Source of the DNA: Nocardioides panzhihuensis
GTDB taxonomy: Bacteria; Actinomycetota; Actinomycetes; Propionibacteriales; Nocardioidaceae
Assembly (NCBI RefSeq): GCF_013408335.1
Contig: NZ_JACBZR010000001.1
Location: 5,047,501-5,111,500 of the forward strand
DNA length: 64,000 nucleotides
Direction: 5' to 3'
Shown in pieces: positions 34,308 through 43,631 of the stretch. The notes under the pieces were generated by a model. It did no database searches. It was not told where the DNA came from and saw only the letters and a program-made list of their open reading frames with translations. A program made the position numbers and the translations under genes. Within the stretch, counting starts at the first letter, position 1. Every line of letters begins with the position of its first letter.

Positions 34308-34760
34308 TCAAGCGGGGACCACGTTGAGGGCCACCTTGGCGGACACCTCGTCGTGGAGCTTGACGGAGACCTCGTGAGCACCGAGGCCCTTGATCGGGTT
34401 GCCCAGCGCGATGGTGCGCTTGTCGATCGACTCGCCGGTGCCCTCGGTGACCGCGGCGGCGATGTCGGCGGCGGTGACGGCACCGTAGAGGCGGCCGTCC
34501 TTGCCCGAGCGGACCTTCACGTTGACCGTGGTGGACTCGAGCTTGTTCTTGATCTCGGCGGCGTGAGCCTCGTCGCGCACGGAGCGAGCCGCGCGCGCAG
34601 CCTTGATCGACTCGGCCTGCGACTCGGCGCCGCGGGACCAGCGAATGGCGTCGCCACGCGGGATCAGGTAGTTGCGGGCGTAGCCGTCCTTGACATCGAC
34701 GACGTCACCGGCGGAACCGAGCCCGGTGACCTCCTGCTGAAGGATGATCTTGGTAGCCAT
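34308..34760 (-). CDS. rplI: 50S ribosomal protein L9
   Basis: Encodes 150 aa, full length. The N-terminal RNA-binding domain ([38 protein letters not shown]) has the family signature G-x2-G-x4-V-x2-GYxRNYLxP, joined by a long charged helix to the C-terminal domain ([21 protein letters not shown]). L9 binds 23S rRNA near L1 and limits frameshifting. It starts 11 bp after rpsR, in the rpsF-ssb-rpsR-rplI operon. Confidence 0.97.
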   Translation of the reverse strand: MATKIILQQEVTGLGSAGDVVDVKDGYARNYLIPRGDAIRWSRGAESQAESIKAARAARSVRDEAHAAEIKNKLESTTVNVKVRSGKDGRLYGAVTAADIAAAVTEGTGESIDKRTIALGNPIKGLGAHEVSVKLHDEVSAKVALNVVPA

Positions 34761-34771
34761 GTCGATCCTCC

Positions 34772-35008
34772 TCAGCGACCGGTGGAGGTGTAGGGCAGCA
34801 GAGCAACCTCGCGCGCGTTCTTGACGGCGATGGCCACGTCGCGCTGGTGCTGGACGCAGTTGCCGGTCACACGACGCGCACGGATCTTGCCGCGGTCGGA
34901 GATGAACTTACGGAGCAGGGTGGCGTCCTTGTAGTCGACGCCGGTCGCCTTCTCCTTGCAGAACTGGCAAACCTTCTTCTTAGGCTTGCGAATCACTGCC
35001 TTGGCCAT
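34772..35008 (-). CDS. rpsR: 30S ribosomal protein S18 (zinc-binding form)
   Basis: Encodes 78 aa. [44 protein letters not shown] is the S18 core, with cysteines CxxC plus the later NCVQHQ, indicating the zinc-ribbon (C+) type. Actinobacteria often carry a second, cysteine-free copy expressed when zinc is scarce; none is in this window. S18 pairs with S6 on the platform of the small subunit. It precedes rplI by 11 bp. Confidence 0.96.
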   Translation of the reverse strand: MAKAVIRKPKKKVCQFCKEKATGVDYKDATLLRKFISDRGKIRARRVTGNCVQHQRDVAIAVKNAREVALLPYTSTGR

Positions 35009-35178
35009 TGTGGTGCTTCCTTTCTAGAAGCCCGGCAAGCGCCGGAATGGTTGAGGGATTCGGACTTGAATGTGTGTGGATCTCGACGCGCACGTCGCGG
35101 CTTCGCGAACTCAGCCGCGGCGCTTGCTCGATCTCCCCGCCCTGCGCTGCCTCGCTTCGCTCGGCAGCGGGCGGTGAA

Positions 35179-35793
35179 TCAGAAGGGAGGCTCGTCGTTG
35201 CCCACGCCCGGGGCTGCCCACGGGTCGTTGGCCGGTGCGCCGCCGCCCGCGTTGGCGGGCTGCTGCGGAGCCGGCGAGGCCCACGGGTCGTTGCCGCCGG
35301 CCGGAGCCTGCTGCTGGCCACCACCCTGGGGACCGCCGTAGCCGCCGCCCTGGTTGTAGCCACCGCCCTGGTTGAAACCGCCGCCGCCCTGGCCACCGCC
35401 TTGGCCACCACCCTGGCCGCCGGACTGGCGGCTGGCCTTGGTGACCTTGGCGGTCGCGTAGCGGAGCGACGGACCGATCTCGTCGCACTCGAGCTCGAAG
35501 ACAGTGCGCTTCTCGCCCTCGCGCGTCTCGTAGGACCTCGACTTCAGGCGACCCTGAGCGACGACACGCATGCCGCGCTGCAGGGACTCGGCGACGTTCT
35601 CAGCAGCCTGGCGCCAGATCGAGCAGCGCAGGAACAGGGTCTCCCCGTCCTCCCACGCGTTGGTCGTCCGGTTGAAGCTGCTGGGCGTCGAAGCAATCGT
35701 GAAGTTGGCAACGGCTGCACCCGACGGCGTGAAGCGAAGCTCCGGGTCGTCGGTGAGGTTGCCGATCACGGTGATGACGGTGTCGCCTGCCAT
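35179..35793 (-). CDS. ssb: Single-stranded DNA-binding protein
   Basis: Encodes 204 aa. The OB-fold domain ([32 protein letters not shown] and later [20 protein letters not shown]) fills the first ~115 residues. A Gly/Gln-rich linker with repeated GGG-x-GG units and a terminal DDPF-like tail (NDEPPF) follow; the tail normally recruits repair and replication partners. The ATG at 35793 follows AGGGAGATCTC. In the rpsF operon, as in many bacteria. Confidence 0.96.
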   Translation of the reverse strand: MAGDTVITVIGNLTDDPELRFTPSGAAVANFTIASTPSSFNRTTNAWEDGETLFLRCSIWRQAAENVAESLQRGMRVVAQGRLKSRSYETREGEKRTVFELECDEIGPSLRYATAKVTKASRQSGGQGGGQGGGQGGGGFNQGGGYNQGGGYGGPQGGGQQQAPAGGNDPWASPAPQQPANAGGGAPANDPWAAPGVGNDEPPF

Positions 35794-35914
35794 GAGATCT
35801 CCCTTGAGTCTGATCTGGTTGTCGGTGTCGGTTCAGGAGTTACAAATCAATTGAACTGGCCTAGGGCCCAAAGATAGGGCCCGGTACCGACATTTCCCGA
35901 CGGTGACATCCGCG

Positions 35915-36202
35915 TCACTTGGACGGACGGATGACCTTCGTACGGAGGATCTGCTCGTTGAGGCCAAACTGGCGGTCGAGCTCCAGAACGGTCTTGGGCT
36001 CGGCAGTCAGATTGACGACGGCGTAGATGCCCTCGGCGTTCTTGTTGACCTCATAGGCCAGACGACGGCGTCCCCAGACGTCAACGTTCTCGACGGTGCC
36101 ACCATCAGTGGTGACGACCTTCAGGAACTTGTCAAGGGTCGGGGCGACGGTGCGCTCATCGAGGCTGGGCTCGAGGATCACCATTACTTCATAGGCGCGC
36201 AT
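35915..36202 (-). CDS. rpsF: 30S ribosomal protein S6
   Basis: Encodes 95 aa: [30 protein letters not shown] and [44 protein letters not shown] are standard S6. S6 pairs with S18 on the platform. The ATG at 36202 is chosen over a GTG at 36214, since GGAG precedes it by 6 nt and the family begins MRxYE. It opens the ribosomal/ssb operon, in the same direction as ponA-GT87 15 kb upstream. Confidence 0.96.
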   Translation of the reverse strand: MRAYEVMVILEPSLDERTVAPTLDKFLKVVTTDGGTVENVDVWGRRRLAYEVNKNAEGIYAVVNLTAEPKTVLELDRQFGLNEQILRTKVIRPSK

Positions 36203-36305
36203 AGCGTTCTCCACCTCCTACGGACTCGGCGGCCATGGTCTCTCCATGGCAGGAGGGCTGATGCGATGTCCCGTCTCCATCTGTGAAGGGGGACGCGTCA
36301 GCGTA

Positions 36306-39300
36306 TCAACCAGCGCCTTCCTCACCCGAATCCGCAGTCTCGGCCGAATCCACGGCCTCGACGGTGAACGGCACCGTGATCACCTCGCCGTCGGCGAGCC
36401 GGAACTGGGCCCACAGGCGGTAGAGGCCGGCCTTGGGTACGTCCAGGTGCAGCCCGAGCTCAGGCCCGAACGACGTCCCGGGGACCGCCAGCTCGGCGCC
36501 TTCTGCGTGACCGTGCACGAAGGTCCTGCCGTCCGCGCTCATGACCACGACGTGGCCGGCTGCGCCGAGGTAGGGCTGCAGATCGTCGACCATCTTGCCG
36601 CTGCTGTCCTCGAACCTGCTGTGCTCGAATCTAAAGCGGAGGTCGCTCTGCTGGTCGGCGACGACCGAGCCTTCGAGCGTGACAGTCAGATTGTCGACAG
36701 TCGACGATCTCGGGCTCGCCTCGACCGGGACGGCCGGAGGCTGCGTACCTTCGATCGTGAGCTGCTGGCGATCGAGGACGTCGGCGATGTCGGCACGCCG
36801 ACGGAACTCGGTGTCGACTCGGTAGGTGCCTCCGGCAGGGAAGGTCACGTCGGTCTCGAGCTCGCCGGGACGGCCGGTCGGCTCGGCGTGCAGGTGGCGG
36901 AACCAGGACAGGTCCTGACTGGTCACGATGACGTGCATCCAGGCCTGGTGGGTGCGACCGAGGTCGGTCACCGGATCCCCGGTCGCGGCGTCGGTGACGA
37001 GGAACCGGAGCCCGCCCTCGCGCCGCGTGATCGCGACATCGATGCCCGACTCGTCCGAGGCGACAGGGGCCACGTCGACCTCGTGCATCTCCGTCATCGA
37101 CGGCCGCATCGGGCTCATCCCCTGCGCCCACTCCAGGATGCCGTTCATCCCCCGCTGCGCCGGCTCGCTGCGCGACACGTAGGTCAGCGCGCCGCCGATC
37201 GCGATCGCGATCACGGCGGTGACGACCAGATACCCACCGTCACGGGCCTTGGTGAGGAAGCCACGACCGGCGTACGCCTCAGGGGTCTCGGGACGCTTGA
37301 AGCCGCGCAGCCGCAGCGCGTTGGTGACCACGCTGACCGAGCTCATCGCCATCGCGGCGCCGGCGAGAACCGGGTCGAGGAGGGCGAGCGCGGCGACGGG
37401 GATGAGGAGCACGTTGTAGGCGAACGCCCAGAACAGCCCCTGCTTGATCGTGGCGACCGTGCGGCGGGAGAGCGCCAGCGCGGTCACCACGCCACGGAGG
37501 TCGCCACCGACCAGCGTGATGTCGGAGGCGGCCAGTGCCACGTCGGTGCCGGTGCCGATCGCGATCCCGACGTCGGCCTGCGCCAGCGCCGGGGCGTCGT
37601 TGATCCCGTCGCCGACCATCGCGACGACCTTGCCGTCCTCCTGGAGCTGCTGGATACGGGCGAGCTTCTGCTCGGGCAGGAGGCCACCGACGGCATGACG
37701 TACGCCGACCTCGTCGGCCACCTTCGCCACCGTCGCGGCCGCGTCGCCGCTGAGGACGTGCACCTCGACGCCGGACTCCTCGAGCAGGCGGACCGTCTCC
37801 TTGGCCTCGTCGCGGACCTGGTCCGCGACCCGGATCGAACCGGCGTACCACCCGTCGACAGCGACCAGGACCGATCCGTTGTCCGCGGCGTCGATGCCCT
37901 CCTCGGCCAGCATCGCCGCGTTACCGACCACGACCCGGCGGCCATCGACGACCGCACTGATCCCGCGGCCCGGGTGTGCCTCGAACGCCGAGACGTCAGG
38001 CGCGTCGGCCGAGGCGTCACGTACGTCGCTCGAGATGGCACCGGATGACGCCTCGGCCGACCGGGGTGACGTCTCGGCCGACGGGAGTGACGCCTCGGCG
38101 GGGGGCTCGGCGCGGGCTCGGAGGGCGGTGGCCAGGGGGTGGTCGCTGCCGGTCTCGGCGGCGGCGGCGATCCGGACGAGGGCGTCCGGTGTCCAGCCGG
38201 GGGCGGGGACGATCTCGGAGACCTCGGGCGTGCCGTGGGTGATCGTGCCGGTCTTGTCGAAGACGATGGCGGTGACGGAGCGGGCGCGCTCGAGGGTCTC
38301 GCCGGACCCGACCAGTACGCCGAGCTCGGCTGCACGGCCGGCACCGACCATGACTGCGGCCGGCGTGGCCAGACCCAGGGCACAGGGGCAGGCGATGATG
38401 AGGACCGCGATGGCCGCGGTGACGGCACTGGTGAGGCTCTCGGCGTCGGGGCCGAAGACGAGCCAGCCGACGAAGGTCAGCGCGGCCACGACCAGGACGA
38501 CAGGCACGAACACCGCCGAGACCCGGTCGGCCAGGCGCTGCAGCTTGGTGCCGGAGCCCTGTGCCGACTCGACCATCGCGATGATCTGCGCCAGCGTGGT
38601 CTCGGAGCCGACCGCGGTCGCCTCGAACTCGAACGAGCCGGTCTGGTTGATCGTCGCGCCGATGACGATGTCGCCCTCGGCCTTGCGCACCGGGTCGCTC
38701 TCGCCGGTGAGCATGGACTCGTCGACGTAGGACGCCCCGGCGACGACGCGGCCGTCGACCGGGATCTTCTCCCCGGCGCGTACGCGGATCCGGTCGCCGA
38801 CCTGCAGGTCCGCCACCGGGATCGTGACATCACGGCCGTTGCGGACGACCGTGGCCGTCTCCGGCATCAGGCCGACGAGAGCCTTGACGGCGTCTGCCGT
38901 ACGCGACTTGGCCCGTGCTTCCAGCCAGCGGCCCATCAGCACCAGCGCGATGATGACCAGGGCGGTCTCGAAGTAGAGGTGGAGCGGCAGACCCCACGCC
39001 TCGGCCTGCCCCATCCACAAGGTCACGAAGGCGCTGTAGGCGAAGGCGATGCCGGTGCCGAGCATGACCAGGGTGTTCATGTCGACGGTGCCGTGCCGCA
39101 GGCCCCGCGTCGCCGCGAGGTAGATGTCCCGACCCGCCCACCACTGGGTGACCGCGGCGACCACGAGCACGATCGACATCACCGGCTCCATGGCGTTGAC
39201 CGGCAGCGGAACGTACATCAGGGCCATCAGGCCGAGCCCCACCGTCAGGGCCGTGACCCACCGCCGCTTGAGCTGGACGAGCTCGGCCTCGCGGCGTACG

Positions 39301-39584
39301 TCCCGATCGTCTTCGTCGATCTTGGGCGCCTGCGGATCGTCGACAGTCGACGATCTCAGGACGGCCTGGTAGCCCGCCTTCTCGATGGCGGCGCTGATCT
39401 CGGCGAGGTCGGTGCGGGAAGGATCGAAGTGCACCAGGGCGGTCTCGGTGGCGAGATTGACGTTGGCGTCCTCGACCCCTTCGACGCGGCTGATGGCCTT
39501 GGTGACTCGGCGCACGCAGCTCGCGCAGGTCATCCCCTCGATCTCGAGCTGCTGCTCTGTGGGCGTGGTGGCGGTGGGGGTCAT
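36306..39584 (-). CDS. copA: Copper-translocating P-type ATPase with C-terminal extension and repeat insertions
   Basis: Encodes 1092 aa, well above the usual ~750-800. Order: an N-terminal HMA domain with GMTCASC near residues 17-22; membrane domain with CPC at 399-401; phosphorylation motif DKTG at D443; the HP motif ([10 protein letters not shown]); [16 protein letters not shown]; then, past the last pump helices, one more span ([21 protein letters not shown]) and a ~210-residue periplasmic-like beta domain with FRHLHAEP and FVHGHAEG, where His pairs could bind copper. Residues about 495-532, within the ATP-binding domain, are an insertion encoded by a palindromic repeat. Two RSSTVD segments (about 77-83 and 959-964) come from a shorter palindrome. 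It is last in the csoR-copZ-copA operon. Confidence 0.93.
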   Translation of the reverse strand: MTPTATTPTEQQLEIEGMTCASCVRRVTKAISRVEGVEDANVNLATETALVHFDPSRTDLAEISAAIEKAGYQAVLRSSTVDDPQAPKIDEDDRDVRREAELVQLKRRWVTALTVGLGLMALMYVPLPVNAMEPVMSIVLVVAAVTQWWAGRDIYLAATRGLRHGTVDMNTLVMLGTGIAFAYSAFVTLWMGQAEAWGLPLHLYFETALVIIALVLMGRWLEARAKSRTADAVKALVGLMPETATVVRNGRDVTIPVADLQVGDRIRVRAGEKIPVDGRVVAGASYVDESMLTGESDPVRKAEGDIVIGATINQTGSFEFEATAVGSETTLAQIIAMVESAQGSGTKLQRLADRVSAVFVPVVLVVAALTFVGWLVFGPDAESLTSAVTAAIAVLIIACPCALGLATPAAVMVGAGRAAELGVLVGSGETLERARSVTAIVFDKTGTITHGTPEVSEIVPAPGWTPDALVRIAAAAETGSDHPLATALRARAEPPAEASLPSAETSPRSAEASSGAISSDVRDASADAPDVSAFEAHPGRGISAVVDGRRVVVGNAAMLAEEGIDAADNGSVLVAVDGWYAGSIRVADQVRDEAKETVRLLEESGVEVHVLSGDAAATVAKVADEVGVRHAVGGLLPEQKLARIQQLQEDGKVVAMVGDGINDAPALAQADVGIAIGTGTDVALAASDITLVGGDLRGVVTALALSRRTVATIKQGLFWAFAYNVLLIPVAALALLDPVLAGAAMAMSSVSVVTNALRLRGFKRPETPEAYAGRGFLTKARDGGYLVVTAVIAIAIGGALTYVSRSEPAQRGMNGILEWAQGMSPMRPSMTEMHEVDVAPVASDESGIDVAITRREGGLRFLVTDAATGDPVTDLGRTHQAWMHVIVTSQDLSWFRHLHAEPTGRPGELETDVTFPAGGTYRVDTEFRRRADIADVLDRQQLTIEGTQPPAVPVEASPRSSTVDNLTVTLEGSVVADQQSDLRFRFEHSRFEDSSGKMVDDLQPYLGAAGHVVVMSADGRTFVHGHAEGAELAVPGTSFGPELGLHLDVPKAGLYRLWAQFRLADGEVITVPFTVEAVDSAETADSGEEGAG
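36689..36709. repeat. Short palindrome in copA (copy B)
   Basis: ATTGTCGACAGTCGACGAT (36690-36708) is a near-perfect palindrome of the same sequence as copy A at 39336-39354, with one mismatch. On the minus strand it encodes RSSTVDN in the copA C-terminal extension. Confidence 0.8.
37987..38100. repeat. Palindromic repeat element inside copA
   Basis: The 114-bp stretch (38 codons) contains two CGAGRCGTCA half-sites 21 bp apart, the centre TCGAGATGGCA and three inverted TGACGYCTCGG half-sites, i.e. the structure of the element at 34119-34254. Read as copA it gives seven-residue units rich in A, E, S and D ([21 protein letters not shown]) between the HP motif and the next conserved block (AHPGRG), where other CopA proteins have a short loop. 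Confidence 0.85.
39335..39355. repeat. Short palindrome in copA (copy A)
   Basis: ATCGTCGACAGTCGACGAT (39336-39354) is a perfect 19-bp palindrome around a central base, extendable one pair further. It is read in frame as RSSTVDD between the HMA domain and the first membrane helix of CopA. Confidence 0.85.
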
Positions 39585-39589
39585 CGTGA

Positions 39590-39793
39590 TCAGGCCAGGG
39601 AGTAGCCGGCCTCTTCGACGGCCGCGCGGACGGCGTCGTCGGAGATCGGCTCGGAGGAGGTGACGGTGACGTTGCCCGAGGCCAGGTCGACATCGACGTT
39701 GCTCACGCCGGCGATCTCGGTGACCTCCTCGGTGACGGAGGAGGCGCAGTGGCCGCAGGTCATGCCGACGACGGTGAAGTTCTGGGTGCTCAT
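39590..39793 (-). CDS. copZ: Copper chaperone (HMA domain)
   Basis: Encodes 67 aa, a lone heavy-metal-associated domain with [15 protein letters not shown] as the Cu(I)-binding CxxC loop, followed by [16 protein letters not shown]. It binds Cu(I) and hands it to CopA. It ends 5 bp before copA and starts 34 bp after csoR. The ATG at 39793 follows GGAGATCCCC. Confidence 0.95.
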   Translation of the reverse strand: MSTQNFTVVGMTCGHCASSVTEEVTEIAGVSNVDVDLASGNVTVTSSEPISDDAVRAAVEEAGYSLA

Positions 39794-39827
39794 GGGGATC
39801 TCCTTAGATTCGTAGGATTGTTGACAG

Positions 39828-40157
39828 TCAGGACCGGACGAGGCGAGCGATGGCGGCAGAGGCTTCGGCGAGCTTCTCGTCCGCCTCGGCGCCACCGTTC
39901 TGGACCGCACCGGCGACGCAGTGACCAAGGTGCTCGTCGAGCAGCCCGAGAGCGACCGCCTGGAGCGCCTTCGTCGAGGCGGAGACCTGGGTGAGGATGT
40001 CGATGCAATAGGCCTCGTCCTCGACCATCCGCTGCAGACCGCGCACCTGTCCTTCGATGCGCTTGAGACGCTTGAGATACGCCTCTTTGTTCTTGTTGTG
40101 GAGGTAGCCGTGATCCGCGTGCTCTTCGTGGCCTTCGTGACCGGTGTGCTCGTCCAT
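39828..40157 (-). CDS. csoR: Copper-sensing repressor CsoR
   Basis: Encodes 109 aa, an all-helical DUF156 protein: YLKRLKRIEGQVRGLQRMVEDEAYCIDILTQVSASTKALQAVALGLLDEHLGHC. The Cu(I) ligands Cys (AYC), His (DEH) and Cys (GHC) of the C-H-C site are all present. The His-rich N-terminus (HTGHEGHEEHADHGYLH) is unusual and may bind extra metal. A TATGGT -10 ends 7 nt before the ATG at 40157, so the mRNA is probably leaderless; the ATG at 40169 falls inside the -10 and is rejected. Controls copZ-copA. Confidence 0.95.
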   Translation of the reverse strand: MDEHTGHEGHEEHADHGYLHNKNKEAYLKRLKRIEGQVRGLQRMVEDEAYCIDILTQVSASTKALQAVALGLLDEHLGHCVAGAVQNGGAEADEKLAEASAAIARLVRS

Positions 40158-40164
40158 GCGATCT

Positions 40165-40192
40165 ACCATACCCCCGTAAGGTATGAAGTCAA
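40165..40192 (-). promoter_or_regulatory. csoR promoter with CsoR operator
   Basis: On the minus strand TTGACT (40187-40192), a 16-nt spacer and TATGGT (40165-40170) form the promoter. The dyad ATACC-CCCGTAA-GGTAT (40168-40184) overlaps the spacer and -10 and resembles CsoR boxes with G/C runs flanked by TAxxTA ends. Binding there would block polymerase; copper would release it. Confidence 0.75.
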
Positions 40193-40236
40193 GGTCTCGA
40201 CAAGCTCGACCACCGGGGACCGCTCGACCACCGGGG
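40193..40236. repeat. REP-like element (copy 1 and partial)
   Basis: GGTCTCGACAAGCTCGACCA (40193-40212) continues to CCGGGG and is followed by a second partial unit CTCGACCACCGGGG (40223-40236). The same sequence occurs at 49711 and, inverted, at 58342 and 58381. It lies between csoR and nfo. Confidence 0.8.
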
Positions 40237-40266
40237 ACCGTCGGTGCGGCGTCCTAGACTGAGGCC

Positions 40267-41061
40267 ATGGCTGTTGCGATCGGTGCCCACGTAGACCAGA
40301 CCGACCCCGTCACCGAGGCGACCGCCCGCGGCGCGAGGCTGGTGCAGTTCTTCCTGGGCGACCCGCAGTCCTACAAGGGCCCGGTGGTGACGTACGCCGA
40401 CGGTGCGGCAGCCCTCAAGGCCCGCGCGGAGGAGGCCGGAGTCGATCTCTACGTCCACGCGCCCTACATCATCAATGTCGCCACGACGAACAATCGGATC
40501 CGCATCCCGAGCCGCAAGCTCCTCCAGCAGCACATGGACACCGCCGCCGAGGTCGGCGCCAAGGGCCTGATCGTCCACGGCGGCCACGTCGGCAAGGACG
40601 ACGACCCGGCGAAGGGCTTCGACAACTGGCGCAAGGCGATCGAGGCGACCGACATCAAGGTCCCGCTCCTGATCGAGAACACCGCCGGCGGCGACAACGC
40701 GATGGCGCGCTACCTCGACCGGATCGCCGGCGTCTGGGAAGCGATCAGCAAGGCCGAGGGCTTCGAGAACGTCGGCTTCTGCCTCGACACCTGCCACGCG
40801 CACGCCGGCGGCAACCCGCTCGAGTCCGTGGTCGAGGACGTCCGCAAGATCACCGGCCGCATCGACCTGGTCCACTGCAACGACTCCCGCGACGAGTTCG
40901 ACTCCGGAGCCGACCGCCACACCAACTTCGGCGCCGGGAAGATCGATCCTGACCTGCTGGCCAAGGTCGTCCGTGATGCCGACGCCCCGGTCATCTGCGA
41001 GACCCCCGGCGGCGCCGAGGAGCACGTGAGCGACTTCGCCTGGCTTCGCGAACGGCTCTGA
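40267..41061 (+). CDS. nfo: Endonuclease IV (deoxyribonuclease IV, AP endonuclease)
   Basis: Encodes 264 aa, a TIM-barrel AP endonuclease family 2 enzyme. Metal ligands are in VDLYVHAPYIINVAT, GLIVHGGHVG, LLIENTAGG, GFCLDTCHAHAGG, DLVHCNDSRDEFDSGADRHTNFGAGKID and VICETPGG. It cleaves the backbone 5' of abasic sites in base-excision repair, using zinc. The start lies 6 nt after TAGACT (leaderless). It has no evident functional link with the copper operon it diverges from, although oxidative copper damage gives a loose rationale. Confidence 0.95.
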   Translation: MAVAIGAHVDQTDPVTEATARGARLVQFFLGDPQSYKGPVVTYADGAAALKARAEEAGVDLYVHAPYIINVATTNNRIRIPSRKLLQQHMDTAAEVGAKGLIVHGGHVGKDDDPAKGFDNWRKAIEATDIKVPLLIENTAGGDNAMARYLDRIAGVWEAISKAEGFENVGFCLDTCHAHAGGNPLESVVEDVRKITGRIDLVHCNDSRDEFDSGADRHTNFGAGKIDPDLLAKVVRDADAPVICETPGGAEEHVSDFAWLRERL

Positions 41062-41170
41062 CATCGGGGATGAGTCAGCACTGAGAGATCACTGAAAAGT
41101 CGGCGAGAAGGACCACCCAGCGGGACTGTCGACTATGACCCAACTGGGCCATTGACATAGGCTTCTTCGA

Positions 41171-43228
41171 ATGAGTTCGAACTGGCGCGCCGATGTTCAG
41201 GGTCTCCGTGCCGTCGCTGTCGGTCTGGTGATCGCAGGACACGCGGGGCTCTCCGGGTTCGAGGGTGGGTTCGTCGGAGTCGACGTCTTCTTCGTCCTCT
41301 CCGGGTTCCTGATCACCACCCTGCTGCTGCGTGAGACCGACCGCAGCGGCACGGTCAGCATCAGCCAGTTCTACGCCCGCCGCGCCCGCCGGATCCTGCC
41401 GGCGGCGACCGCGACGATGCTGGTCGTCCTCACCTACAGCGCGATCGTCCTGCCCCAGACCCGCACCGACCAGATCGCCGGCGACGCGGGCTGGGCGGCG
41501 GTCTTCCTGGCCAACGTGCACTTCGCCGACCAGGCCGTCGACTATTTTCACAGCGCCGCGCCCTCACCGTTCCAGCACTACTGGTCGCTCTCGGTCGAAG
41601 AGCAGTTCTACGTCGTCTGGCCGCTGCTCGTGCTCGCCGTCGCGCTCTGGATCCCGAAGCACCACCGGCGCCGCGCGATCACCGCGCTCGCCGCAATCGT
41701 GGCGGTGGTCAGCCTGGCCTGGTCGCTGCACGTCACCGCCGCCGACCCGACCACGGCCTACTTCTCCACCCCGGCCCGCGCGTTCGAGCTCGCCGCCGGC
41801 GCCCTGCTCGCCTGCCTCGCCGGCCGTCTGCAGGTCGCGACCAGTGCGACGCGGACCGGCCGTCTCGCCGCCGCAGGCCTCGGCATCGCCGGGGTCGGCA
41901 CCCTCGTCTACGCCACCGCCAGCTTCAGCGAGGCGACCCACTTCCCGGGCTGGCACGCCCTGGTCCCGGTGCTCGGCACGGTCGCGCTCCTGGTCGCCGG
42001 CCCGGCCACCCCGACCGGCTGGCTGCTCTCCAAGCAGCCGCTGCGCTACCTGGGTGACATCTCGTTCAGCCTCTACCTGTGGCACTGGCCGATCCTGATC
42101 CTCGCTCCCGAGGTGATCCCCGGCGGCGGCGTCCGCCAGCTGCTGATCATGCTGGCGCTCATCCTGGCCTTCTCCGCGGCGAGCTACCACTGGATCGAGA
42201 TGCCCTTCCAGCATCACAAGATCCCGCATCTCACCAAGGGCCGCCGAGCGCTCGCCCTCTGGCCCGCCGCCGCTGCTCTCGCCCTGGTCGCGGGCACGAG
42301 CTCCCAGGCGTACGCCGGCTATCAGGTCGACGTCGCCAAGGCGAACGCCGAAGAGTGGTTCGCCGAGAACCCCGACGTCCTTGATACCGACGACAAGCCG
42401 GTCACCGGCGTCCTGAAGAAGACGGTCGCGGCCGCCGAAGAGGGCGCGCCACTACCCCCTGAGGTCGAGTTCGACGCCGGCGACTCGTGGGCCGAGCGCG
42501 GCGGTTACTGCTATGCCGGCCACGGCGACACCAGGCTCGACGGAGACTGCGTCTACGGCGACGGCAAGGCCGAGCGCACCGTCGCCGTCGTCGGCGACTC
42601 CCACATCGGGATGTGGCTGCCGGCGCTCGACACCCTCGCCGAGCGCCAGAACGTGAAGCTGGTCCCGTTCGTGAAACTTGGTTGCGCTGCGTACGGGGTG
42701 AAGCAGAAGTCCTCGAAGATGACCGCCGAGGAGTGCGAGGACTTCCGGGAGTGGACCAACGAGCAGATCGCCGAGCTCGACCCGGACACGATCGTCGTCG
42801 GCGCCCGCGGGATGCTCGACATGGAGGAGCGCGACGGCGTCTCGACCGAAGAGCAGTGGCGTGACGGCGTACGCGACGGGGTCGAGTCCTTCGAGAAGAT
42901 CACCCCGGACGTACGCGTCTTCGCCGATATCCCAGCCGTCGAGAACGACCCGGGCGAGTGCCTCTCCGACGCCCGCAACCTCCTCGAGGACTGCGTCGTG
43001 AAGGCCGACGGCACCGAGGTCGACTCCAACGAGGTGACCCAGGAGGCGCTCGCGGACACCGAGGCGGCGTACGTCGACATCGTCGACCTCGTCTGCACCG
43101 AGCGCTGCCCGCTCGTGGTCGGTGACGTGGTCACGTACTACGACGACTCCCACATCACCGCGAGCTGGGTGGACCGGGTCACCCCCGCGCTCGGGCATCG
43201 ACTGGGCCGCTTGGACCGTCCCGTCTAG
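41171..43228 (+). CDS. OafA-like membrane acyltransferase with SGNH domain
   Basis: Encodes 685 aa. Residues ~1-370 form an acyltransferase-3 domain with about ten spans and GVDVFFVLSGFLITTLLL, ARRARRILPAATA and YWSLSVEEQFYVVWPLL, the usual motifs. The extracytoplasmic C-terminal half is an SGNH-type esterase/transferase: VVGDSHIGMWLPALD (Ser block) and the final YYDDSHIT (Asp-x-x-His). Such two-domain proteins O-acetylate cell-wall polysaccharide, arabinogalactan or lipopolysaccharide-like glycans. TAGGCT ends 7 nt before the ATG, suggesting a leaderless mRNA. Confidence 0.92.
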   Translation: MSSNWRADVQGLRAVAVGLVIAGHAGLSGFEGGFVGVDVFFVLSGFLITTLLLRETDRSGTVSISQFYARRARRILPAATATMLVVLTYSAIVLPQTRTDQIAGDAGWAAVFLANVHFADQAVDYFHSAAPSPFQHYWSLSVEEQFYVVWPLLVLAVALWIPKHHRRRAITALAAIVAVVSLAWSLHVTAADPTTAYFSTPARAFELAAGALLACLAGRLQVATSATRTGRLAAAGLGIAGVGTLVYATASFSEATHFPGWHALVPVLGTVALLVAGPATPTGWLLSKQPLRYLGDISFSLYLWHWPILILAPEVIPGGGVRQLLIMLALILAFSAASYHWIEMPFQHHKIPHLTKGRRALALWPAAAALALVAGTSSQAYAGYQVDVAKANAEEWFAENPDVLDTDDKPVTGVLKKTVAAAEEGAPLPPEVEFDAGDSWAERGGYCYAGHGDTRLDGDCVYGDGKAERTVAVVGDSHIGMWLPALDTLAERQNVKLVPFVKLGCAAYGVKQKSSKMTAEECEDFREWTNEQIAELDPDTIVVGARGMLDMEERDGVSTEEQWRDGVRDGVESFEKITPDVRVFADIPAVENDPGECLSDARNLLEDCVVKADGTEVDSNEVTQEALADTEAAYVDIVDLVCTERCPLVVGDVVTYYDDSHITASWVDRVTPALGHRLGRLDRPV

Positions 43229-43631
43229 AACCGCATTCCTGAACCATTGCCGTCGCGGTGCCGGCGCGGGAGAATTGAACGTTGCCGGGCGGGGTGGTCA
43301 TCCCCTCACCGCCCCGCCCGGCCCACGTCGCAGCGCGGTGACCGCGCCGTCGAGGCCCCGCACGTGGGTTGGGCATCCCCCTAGTGCCCAACCCACGCTG
43401 CGGCCCCGAAACCGCCTGCCTCCCCCAAGGCGGCGGCGCCAGCGCCCGAACCGAGTTTCCCCCGAACCTCGGCCCGGACAGCCCCAAGGAGTACGCGGCT
43501 CGCCGCCTGATACAAGGTCTCCCAGGATTTCTTGACGCCCTGCTCCGGCCGACCGCCAGCACATCCGACAGCTCGAAACGAGTTGACTCGTTCCTCTCCA
43601 GGTGCCGCACAGCGTCACTACCCTGCTTGGC
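43229..43631. other. Structured non-coding region upstream of DUF5317
   Basis: No credible gene is present. Two strong hairpins occur: GCCGGGCGGGG / CCCCGCCCGGC (43284-43294 and 43312-43322) and the perfect 13-bp CGTGGGTTGGGCA / TGCCCAACCCACG (43363-43375 and 43385-43397) with a 9-nt loop; the second can be extended imperfectly by flanking GGCC/CCGG sequence. The first could be the terminator of the acyltransferase gene. A structured transcript cannot be excluded. The rest is unremarkable. Confidence 0.5.

Noticed and set aside
37987-38100. CRISPR array (short regular repeat spacing)
   Set aside because: The 21-bp units alternate in orientation, have no unique spacers of constant size, and lie within a coding gene; cas genes are absent.
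36246-39605. Long plus-strand ORFs (600 and 488 codons) opposite copA
   Set aside because: They mirror the P-type ATPase; no ribosome-binding site or motif.
43363-43397. tRNA gene
   Set aside because: The hairpin is a single perfect stem; no cloverleaf, T-loop GGTTCGA or anticodon arm could be placed.
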